A program made the position numbers and the translations under genes. This document shows positions 55,841 through 64,000 of a stretch of 64,000 nucleotides of DNA, in pieces. Each line of letters begins with the position of its first letter. The stretch's first letter is position 1. Origin of the DNA: Hirundichthys speculiger (Eukaryota; Chordata; Actinopteri; Beloniformes; Exocoetidae); NCBI GenBank assembly GCA_018398805.1, contig JAGFBZ010000012.1:960001-1024000 (forward strand), read 5' to 3'. The notes below the pieces were generated by a model. It was given only the letters and a program-made list of their open reading frames with translations, did not search any database and was not told where the DNA came from.

Positions 55841-56084
55841 AGTCTGTGCTGCTCTCCACTCCCTCAAAACGTCCTGATAATTAGCCTGATTGGACTCTCA
55901 AAGCAGCTCATTTGATGTTGTTGAATAAACGCCGCTGCTTGGTTTGATTCTAACGACTTATATTTGTTCTCTTGAACTTTGTCATCTGAACCAAAGACTC
56001 ACTGATTATTGAAGGAAGTCCTGCTCTTCGGCTCTCGTGTGAAGCTTCATGGCTGCTTCGACGGCAGCAGCGTAACTGTGAATG

Positions 56085-56085
<1 letters not shown>
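55841..56085. other. Unassigned sequence
   Basis: No feature before the G tract. Confidence 0.3.

Positions 56086-56181
<96 letters not shown>
56086..56181. repeat. 96-nt poly(G) tract with one A
   Basis: Continuous G from 56086 to 56181 except A at 56118. Flanks are GTGAATGC and ACCGAACG. It makes poly-Gly and poly-Pro apparent frames that are not genes. Confidence 0.98.
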
Positions 56182-56183
<2 letters not shown>

Positions 56184-57240
56184 CGAACGTCTGTCTTTTC
56201 TTTTTGCATGTCGTGACAGACGTCAAGTCTTTAACCTCGCCGTGGTGCCGGGGGAAATCTGGGCCAGCGGCAGAGTAAAGTGAACATATTCAGTTTCATC
56301 CAGGAAAGTAAAGAGAAAGACACTTGTAATCAAAGTTTAATATGGATCTAATATGCACATATTGATGGACGCGTCGATCTGTCTGACACGCCTCTGATTT
56401 CCATGTGCTTCCTGGGGAGACGGCTTCAAACATGTTTCCGGATCTGAGCCCGCTGGTAAACCTGTCCTGATTGACAGCTGGGTACATGGCAGTGATCACA
56501 CGCTGTAACATGACACAGAATCTGAAGCCGATCAATCAGGAAAGATTTTTTTTTTTATCAGATCTATGATTTCAGTGAGACAAGTCACGCAGTGAACGCT
56601 TCAAAGGCTTTCTTTAAGATCAATCACTTGTGTTTTGGCATCAAGGCTCTGATCTGATAAATCCCCTACTTTTAAGGCATACGTAGAGATATCGGGGGTG
56701 ATATAACCACAGGTGAAAGCCTGGGAGGAGGAGGGGTTTTAATAGCAGCAGCCTGGTAGATGAGAGCTATCAGACGCCACGTAGACCTTAAATCAAGACG
56801 GAGTGACTGTGATGAAGCATGTTGAAGGAGGACAGCTCGCCTTCTCTACCTGAACTCGCTCCTGGAAGTCGCCTCGTGACCTCTGATTGGAGCACACAAT
56901 CATTTTTTTTTTTTTTTTTATATACCGAGTGATCCTCTCACTATTACCTCATCAATTCTCCATATACAGGTCTATAGCTTGGTAAAAGGTGTTCATCCAG
57001 TTTTCTTGTTAGTAGTTTCTGCTTCCTACATATTATATTTTAAGTTTGTTCGCTGTCACAATACAACCAAGCACACACCACACCCTCACTGTCATGTCTC
57101 TTTAACTGTCTTGTCTTTAAATATGTCACTGCTGGTGTTTTTTAGTCCTCTCTGACGAAATCAGGATTTAGGATGTCAATAAAGGATGTTAGAATTTACT
57201 GCCAGAGAGGACTGGTGAAGGACACATTCACCTTTCACAC
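56182..57240. other. Unassigned; several homopolymer runs
   Basis: Poly-T near 56903-56921. No element ends or domains seen; poly-A follows at about 57247-57270. Confidence 0.35.
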
Positions 57241-57279
57241 ACTCACAAAAAAAAAAAAAAAAAAAAAAAAGGACTGGCA

Positions 57280-57922
57280 GCGATAAATGGCTCAGATGTA
57301 TCAATCAGCCAGCCTGTAATGATGATCTGTCAGCCACAACAAAAACCAGAAAAAAATTACCGTACAGCTCAGCTCCTCTTTGTTGTGGTGTATCGACCTC
57401 CTGGAGTTTCTTTTTTATCTGATGTAAAACTGATAAAGTCGTTACAGTGGGGGATTTTTTAACAGTGGTCCCGGATGTCACCTTCAGTTCTGTGTCAGAC
57501 CAGAAAAAACTGCCACTACATTCAAAGAAACACTTCCACTGTTTTGATTTTTCTTTTTTTTTTCTTCAGTGTTAATGCAGCAGGCCGTCATCTGGGCTTC
57601 AGCCTTAACGTGCACAATACTCTCAAAGATGAGCTGATAGTAATGATATAGGTGTCAGGCAGTTTAAGACGTTGATCACATCTTCACTTTATCTCTAAAA
57701 TTCTTTCAAGGTTCTTTGGAAAGAGATTGATGCAGATCAATGTCGTGACCTTGTCCACAGAAACTGTTTCAGAAGCTTGAACAGGTTTGTGGTGTTAAAG
57801 GGACAGTATTGGTCCTCTTCCTGTGATCCTGACAGACTCCAGTCTGCCTGTGGTGTTCCACAGGGTTCTATGCTGCAACTTCTATACTTCTTATATGCTT
57901 CTACGAACTGTTGTGAGAAAAC
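57280..57922 (+). mobile_element. LINE fragment (EN and RT scraps)
   Basis: Plus strand. VVYRPPGVSFLSDV near 57385-57425 is the YRPP motif of an AP endonuclease. NRFVVLKGQYWSSSCDP, then ACGVPQGSML near 57780-57880, is RT motif B. The intervening endonuclease and palm are mostly deleted. Interrupted at 57915-57922 by a hAT. Confidence 0.7.
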
Positions 57923-59065
57923 TAGAGCTGGGCAACAATTACAATTTTTAATCGCGATTAGTAGCATGATTTCCCTGATTAATCGCGATTAATCGCATTG
58001 TATACGCAAAATCAAATAATGAATTCAAAAGTAGTGTAAAGGTCACTTTTATTTAAATGTTATGCTGCCACATGAACTAAAGTGTCATAACATTTGTTGT
58101 TCAAACACTTTTAACATCAGCACTTGTCAGTAACACATATTTAGTGTAAATCTTAAAAAAATGTAAAATAAAATTAAGCTTATTGCCACTGCCAGGGCAT
58201 TCATCCTGTCATCCTGTTTTAATTAAAAAATCCAACACAAAATGCAAAAAAATGATTGTGTCTCAGCACAATCAGAACATTAAAACAGGTCATTTCTGAG
58301 GTAACAGCAGAAACTTTTAACGGGGAGTTCAACTTGTCAGTTGTTACAAATAACCTTGTTTCTGTTGAATCCTCCGTCTGGGAGAACTTTAAAATGAAAA
58401 TGTCCATGTTAAAGTTCAGTAACTTTACCAATCCCTAATTGTCTGTGTATCATTTGTTTTTTTTTTCCAATTTTGATTGTCAATCAAAAATGAAAAAAAT
58501 TAAAATGTGACTTTTTATTTTTTCTGTTTTTTAATCTAACACAAAAATGCCTGTTTTTTTAATATTTTAATTTTAGAAAACAGGCCACTGGACTGAATTT
58601 GTTTTTAATATTTTATTGTCTGGTTTACGTGACCCAGAAATGGCTTTGTTTTATAATAAAGGAACAGACTTTCTGTTGTCATTACACATCTGTGCCACTA
58701 GATGGAGCCGCACTGCAGAACCAGCTAGAGAACAGCAGGACAGTGAACACATGGAGCAGATCTGATGGAACATGGAGGAATGACACCATCATCTTCAACA
58801 AAGGGGTTTGAAAGGTTTTTTTTTTTTCAGACAGAATTGTTAATATTTCTACCTGAGTTGTTACCTGAACTGTAAATTTCACTGATTTTTACCGTTCTCC
58901 ATGTCTGTTTTAGTTTTGCCTGCCAATTCTTTTCCCGTTCCGCAGCAGCCAGTAACAGACTTTTCAAAACAAAAGCATATGAGCAACATGCGTTAACGCG
59001 CTATAAAACGCGTTAATAAATTAATGCGTTAACACAATAATAACACGTTAACTTGCCCAGCCCTA
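57923..59065. mobile_element. hAT non-autonomous element, 1143 bp
   Basis: Ends TAGAGCTGGGCAAC and TTGCCCAGCCCTA. Perfect target duplication GAGAAAAC at 57915-57922 and 59066-59073. Subterminal GCGATTAATCGCG and AACGCGTTAATAAATT palindromes. No transposase frame. Confidence 0.95.
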
Positions 59066-59304
59066 GAGAAAACACATTTCCTTGTTGCTCAGATATACCA
59101 AAGCCAAGTGAAACTACTCAGTTATTTGGGGCTAAGTCAGTCAGCTGACTCTGAACCATCACGTTGGTTCTGTAGGAATGCTGGAAGATCTCCCACAATG
59201 CACTGGACTCTTTCGTCTCTGTGCTCTCTTTACTCTGCACATAAAACAATATCAACAATGTAATAACAAAAAGGTCTAAAACAACACAGCAGAGTCTAAG
59301 GTGT

Positions 59305-60567
59305 TCACTCAAACTTCTGTTCATGTCCAAACCATCTCAGTCTGGTCTCTCTGACTTTCTCTCCAGAACGTCTAACATGTTCTGTCCCTCTGATGTTTTC
59401 ATTCCTGATCTTCTCCATCCTGGTCACTCCTGAAGAGAACCTCAACATTTTAATCTCTGCTACCTTCAACTCTGCCTCCTGTCTTCTCCTCAGAGCCACA
59501 GTCTCTGAACAGATCTCACCACCATCTTCTACACCACGTGTCAAACACAAGGCAATGATGTGTGGCCCGCCACATCATTGTATGTGGCCCTCGACCGCTT
59601 GTGCACTATGGGCTTAAATTTTAAACCAATATTTTAAGACTTAAAATAAGCTTACTCCGCTTTAAAGTGCATATTGACAATAAACTACATCTCCCATAAT
59701 GCATTTCTTCGTTACCCACAACAATAACAGTATATCACCATGAGCAAAAACTCAAGACGATTTTCAGAACTGATGAATTTGAGAAAAACCTCTACAAACT
59801 AACCTCAACATGTCAAAGAAAAGAAAAAATTGATGCACAAGGAAGGTAGTTTCATCAACAGGAAAACGAATACAAGTTTGTATCTCAAAGTGAAAAAACA
59901 GTATGTATTTTGTGTTATGAGGTGGTGTCAGTCGTGAAAGAGTTTAATCTATGTCGGCATTTTGACAGAAAACATGGAAAGAAATACAGAATCCGTTATT
60001 TAACAATATAATAAGGTGTAGTTTAATTTATTTTGATTTATATTGCATTTTGTTACATTCATGCTGTCAAACTGGCCCTTCGAGGGAAACCATGATGCTG
60101 ATGTGGCCCTCAGTGAAAATGAATCTGACACCCCTGATCTACACCTATACTTTCATTTGTGCTGAAACTCTTAATCACACATCTCACCTGAGACTTTTCT
60201 CCACCCATTTTAACCTGCTTGAACACGCTTCTCCACCTCTTTTCCACACTCTCCATTGCTCTGAACTGTTGACCTAAAAGTCCTCCACTTCCTTCATCTC
60301 TGCTCCCTGTAGCCTCGCCGTTCCTCTTGGGTTCCTTTCATTCACACTCATGTATTCAGTCTTCCTGCAGCTGAGGTCATACCTCCACCTCTCTAGATGT
60401 TCCTCCACCTGCTCCCTGCTCTCACTACAGATGTCATCTGTAAACATCACAGTCCATGGAGACTCCTGTCTAATGTTATTTGTCAGTCTGTCCATCATGA
60501 TGACAACAAGGAAGGTCTCAGAGTCGATCCCTGATGCAGTCCCACCTCCACCTTGAACTCCTGTCAC
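59305..60567 (-). pseudogene. RTE-like reverse transcriptase relic
   Basis: VMFTDDICSESREQVEEHLE (60567-60274 frame) holds the catalytic DD in an F-T-DD box (usually FADD), then RKTEYMSVNE and EVEDFKYLG-type sequence. After the hAT the frame at 59550-59305 gives ETVALRRRQEAELKVAEIKM, LRFSSGVTRMEKIRNENIRG and LRWFGHEQK, the conserved end of this LINE group. The 81-codon frame starts inside the hAT edge, so its first residues are not LINE. Confidence 0.85.
59535..60136 (+). mobile_element. Internally deleted hAT element (copy 2 of 2)
   Basis: 602 bp. Ends CACGTGTCAAACACAAGG and CTGACACCCCTG. Target duplication TTCTACAC (59527-59534) and ATCTACAC (60137-60144), 7 of 8. Same family and layout as 2238-2889. 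It holds an N-terminal transposase scrap starting MSKKRK at 59810 with an immediate frameshift, then KEFNLCRHFDRKHG. Confidence 0.9.
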
Positions 60568-60670
60568 ACCTACTCCTCACCTCATCATTGTCTTCCCGCT
60601 CTCATCCATGTCCTGCACCACTCTAACATCTCTGCTACTCCAGACGTCTTTGGTCCTACAAGATCACATC

Positions 60671-63030
60671 AGACAAACAGCCAGCAACTCAGATCAGCAT
60701 CATAATGACAGTGTGTCACGACACACCAGAGACGATCAGACAGCGAGCACAAGGAGACAACGGTGGTGTAAACCAAAGCTGAACAGATACAACCAAACGT
60801 TGAGCCAAGTGAGCGATCTGCATGGACATAGAGGTTGTTAGAAGAGCTTTGACACAACCAGAGTTGTTGAAAGTTAAATAAACATGGGGAAGAGTCTTAA
60901 CAAATGACCAGTGGACATGAGCAGAGAGTAGTTGGACAGATATTTGGCATTCACAGGACCCCATGTCTATGTACATTCCTTTATGTTTTCTGTTGTCTCA
61001 CCGCAAATGTCCCTGGTCTACTGTCTCCTGTCTTCTCCCCCCCCCCCGACTGTTTGAGTCCCCTGGTTGAGTCTGGTTTTCCCCAAGGTCCCTTACGGTA
61101 ACTGATGGAGGATTTAACCACACTGAAGAGCCAATACATATGTAGATTTCCTTTGCTAGTGAAAATAATTATTAAGAGCTGGAGTGAACTGGATTATAAT
61201 AATTTTAACTGGACCAGAGGAATTTTGTTGCAGCTACATACAGATAACCTGAGCTGAGGCAGCATGGCGTTCCTGCCTCCACTTCCAGCTGGGCTCTTTC
61301 AGTGTGGAGTCCACATGTGGAGGTGGATGGTGGATGGATTTACAGCCAACAGGTCACTGACCACCTGCTGGACATGTGAGTCCGCTGGTTTTCTGGCCGA
61401 CCGGACCCGTGACGTTTGTGATGTTCATCAAACGTGGCGGCGAGGCAGAAATAAGATGCGGTTTGAAATGTGGTTGAGTGGAATCAAAGGAGACGCTGAT
61501 CTGAGATCAGACTGCGGGTTCGCCTCTCTTCAAAACTCAGAAAACTGTAAAGACAGAAATATTGATGCAGAAACTTGTGAAAGTTTAATTAGCGCTACAG
61601 CACAGAGGCGAGAAGTTTAAGTTAAATCCTCTGCAACAACATCTGTTTAAACTTTAAACAGCTGCTTCCTTTATTACATCTGACTTGTAGAGTTCAGCTT
61701 TTCTTTTTGGGTTTTTGCTGTTTCTATCATCGTTTATTACTGTATTTTTGTAAAAAATACGTTTAATTCTTTTTTTTAATTTTATTCTTACAAATCAAAT
61801 TTCGGGCCCTCGTGCAGTGATTCGTCTCCGTGGAAACGCGGAGCTGCCGCTGATCCGTGTCATATCGTGATGACGCTCCTTGTGTGCAGATTATTTCTGC
61901 TGCATAAACCTTCTGTTCGCGTCTCAGCCGACATTGAGACGTGGCTGCAGACTCACAAAGACACCAGCAGAGCTCTTTGTTTCAGTGTGTTTATGCCTGA
62001 GGAGGAGGAGGAGGAGGAGGAGGAGGAGGGGGAGGAGGAGGAGAAGGAGGAGGACACAAGTTAACGTTGACAAAAACAGAATGAGACCAACAATAGTAGC
62101 AGTGATGAAACGGGACGAAGATAACACAATAAACATGTACAGTTCTTATACTCTGTGTGTGTGTGTTGGTATTTAAGTATTAAAAGGACATTTTGTCAGG
62201 ATACACACCATACTAGAAGGACATTTAGAATTAGCAGGACAGGGTGTGTGTCCTGCTAATTTGGAAAAAAATTCTAAAAACGTAGAAGTGTTTCTGTTAG
62301 TCTGTAGACCCCAAATATTTTAAAAAACAGAGATGACCTGTTAGTACACAAATACCTGATTGTGTGTGTGTGTGCTGTTGGATTTAATCCAAGAAACAAT
62401 ATGGAGACCTCACAATTATACAAAGACCTCACAGGCAAAAACACAGAGCGGGGAAAGTGCCCAGTGCATCATGGGAGGTCCCCCGGCAGCCTAGGCCTGT
62501 AGCAGCATAGCTGAAAGGATGCTACACCTGAATAGATAGAGACAGATGATCATTGATGTGGAGCAGCTGGGTCAGTCCCTCCTGCTCCACCCACCTCCAA
62601 CTCCCAACCCCCCCCACCCCCCCCACAGGTGAGCAGAAAGCCCAGCCCACCACCACAGCCACGCTGGAGCAGCTGCACCTGATAATCGGTGAACTCAAGC
62701 TGCCTGCTGCTTAACTCAGCTCTGTCCTCAGACCCTTCCAGGCCGGAGATGGACGCTTTAACATGGGGGTCAATGGAAGCTGACTTACTTTTGGAGGCGG
62801 CCCCTAGTGGTCAGTGGAGGAACGTCAACCGCTCCCGGTTCTGCGGTGGATTCAAGCCAGAAGGTGAGAGGTTCCAGCTTGGCTGTGCTGCTTTTGGAAA
62901 CTCCAGGAGTCCCAAGTGAAGTGTGATTCAGGCCTCTATGCACGTCGCCTGCAGGACCCCTGTTGTTGTCGCTCCGTTATTTATCCTTGTCCGTTATCGT
63001 TTGTTTTGTTCTGTCATTATTCCACCAAAC
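60671..63030. other. Mostly unassigned; simple repeats
   Basis: Includes a (GGA)n tract at 62000-62055 (apparent Glu/Arg-rich frames), (GT)n near 62152-62167 and a GGCCTGTAGCAGCATAGCTG scrap near 62490 matching the 3' UTR of the LINE at 50589-53790. A 118-codon plus frame at 61264-61620 (CGVHMWRWMVDGF) has no recognised domain. Confidence 0.4.
62000..62055. repeat. (GGA)n microsatellite
   Basis: Almost pure GAG/GGA triplets on the plus strand. Confidence 0.97.
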
Positions 63031-63968
63031 TAAGGTTATTATCGTTAACGAAACGAACGAAATAACGAAAAATAGAATTGAAAAAACATTTTCGTTAACT
63101 GAAATAAAATAAAAACGAGTTTTTTAAAAAAAAAGATAACTAACTGAAACTGTATTATGTGTTTATAAAACAAACTAAAATTAACTATAATAATGTCAAG
63201 AACGTCCTTCGTTTTCGTGTTTGTAATTTTTTTTCCTCATAAACGTTTAAAAATCTATTAACGTCGTTCCGCCGTACAACAACAACTGCAAAAAGAAAAA
63301 AAGTGATCAGCAGTGATGGCTGTGGCAAAAGTTGGGAGAAAGCGTCTCAGTCCTATTTGGGATTTCTTTGACTATGACTGTTAACGATAAAAATAAGTGA
63401 CTTGTTGTAGAAGCAGGTGATACAAAGTGTGGAATACTTCTGAAGGAGAAAAAAACCCACAAATCTGAAAGTACATTTAAAAAGCTCACACAAGAAGGCT
63501 AACCAAGACTAGCTGGATAAGCTAGCCTAAGCTAGCGCCCTGGAAAGAGAAGCTACAGCTGCAGGCCAGTCAGCGTTGGGAAGGAACGGGAGAAAACAGC
63601 AACTATAATGGACTGTTTCCATGGAGACCAGATAGCTGCTGGTCAGTAAATACGCAGGAACACAACAAGAGGGAAGATCCATTGATAAATATGTTTATTG
63701 AGACCAGAAATGTAAACATGACTATGTGGTTCGATAGCCTTCAAAAAGTTCAGTGCTTCACGCCAACCAAAATTACAACCCTAATTTACAAAATAAAACT
63801 AAAACTAACACTGAAACTAATAAAAACTAAACTAAAACTAAGTATTTCAAAACAAAAACGAATAAAAACTAGCAAAACTGCTCTAAAAACGAATTAAAAC
63901 TAAGCGAATTTGAAAAAACTAAATTAAAAACTAAAACTAATGGAAAATCCAAAACTATTATAACCCTA
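63031..63968 (+). mobile_element. BED-type hAT family, copy D
   Basis: 938 bp, ends TAAGGTTATTATCG and CTATTATAACCCTA. Flanking octamers do not match, so the target duplication is lost or an end is altered. Only one minisatellite unit (63494-63550) accounts for its shorter length. It carries the same 2-bp deletion in the finger frame as copy A. Confidence 0.9.
63316..63511 (+). pseudogene. BED-like finger relic in hAT copy D
   Basis: ATG at 63316, MAVAKVGRKRLSPIWDFFDY then DC and a stop, caused by loss of GT before TTAAC. The remainder of the finger is readable in the shifted frame. Confidence 0.75.
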
Positions 63969-64000
63969 TTATTACTTCCTTTAGGTAGCTCAGACATGGC

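Larger units (their letters stand above)
59300..60670 (-). mobile_element. RTE-like LINE split by a hAT
   Basis: Minus strand. The RT palm part lies at 60137-60570, the C-terminal part at 59534-59305, with a hAT (59535-60136) between them. The 3' and 5' limits are approximate. Confidence 0.8.

Noticed and set aside
56006..56278. Pro-rich and Gly-rich frames on opposite strands
   Set aside because: Both are products of the 96-nt G tract.
61867..62176. Glu-rich and Arg-rich frames
   Set aside because: Translation of the (GGA)n microsatellite in different frames.

Overview
The window looks like intergenic or intronic DNA from a teleost fish. Nearly all recognisable content is transposon sequence of kinds typical of ray-finned fish: hAT elements (autonomous relics and MITEs), Tc1/mariner and Tigger-like elements, a piggyBac derivative, L2/CR1/Jockey-type, RTE-like and R2/R4/Rex6-like LINEs, and tRNA-derived SINE pieces. 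No bacterial gene organisation, no LTR retrotransposon or retrovirus, and no RNA gene was recognised. I could not assign any open reading frame to a host gene. The longest frames are transposon relics, minisatellite artefacts or unassigned GC-rich frames.

Layout. 0-1.4 kb: LINE 3' end (minus). 2.2-2.9 kb: hAT relic. About 3.9-7.4 kb: a minus-strand LINE with EN and RT remnants, split by a BED-type hAT and by a retroposed poly(A) sequence with a perfect 14-bp target duplication. 7.6-8.0 kb: RTE-like LINE end. 8.0-9.2 kb: two hAT elements that used the same 8-bp target. 9.2-10.9 kb: L2-like LINE (plus). 10.9-13.4 kb: Tc1 and L2 fragments. 14.1-18.1 kb: three hAT elements. 18.7-20.4 kb: hAT relic holding a Tigger-like MITE. 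21.9-23.3 kb: internally deleted piggyBac. 23.6-24.0 kb: hAT MITE. 25.3-26.3 kb: 23-bp minisatellite. 26.8-28.7 kb: hAT with a second hAT inside. 29.4-31.1 kb: full-length Tc1 with nearly identical 213-bp IR/DR termini. 32.8-37.2 kb: 29-bp minisatellite of about 150 copies. 38.3-40.6 kb: four-level transposon nest. 42.7-43.6 kb: TA microsatellite and RLE-type LINE fragment. 44.0-45.5 kb: MITE inserted at the edge of a hAT. 47.7-48.9 kb: hAT inside a SINE. 49.8-53.9 kb: Tc1 split by a LINE. 54.6-55.7 kb: third BED-type hAT. 56.1 kb: 96-nt G tract. 57.3-60.7 kb: LINEs each split by a hAT. 63.0-64.0 kb: fourth BED-type hAT.

What stands out is insertion history. At least twelve hAT-type insertions have terminal repeats, and most keep identifiable 8-bp target duplications. 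Several inserted into, or directly beside, another element, so relative ages can be read from the sequence. Every transposase or RT frame seen here is broken, so nothing in the window looks autonomously active. No new molecular system was found. The most distinctive items are the four-copy BED-type hAT family with a copy-number-variable internal minisatellite, the reused hAT target site, the four-level nest, and the 29-bp array whose inner core carries a different error spectrum from its flanks.
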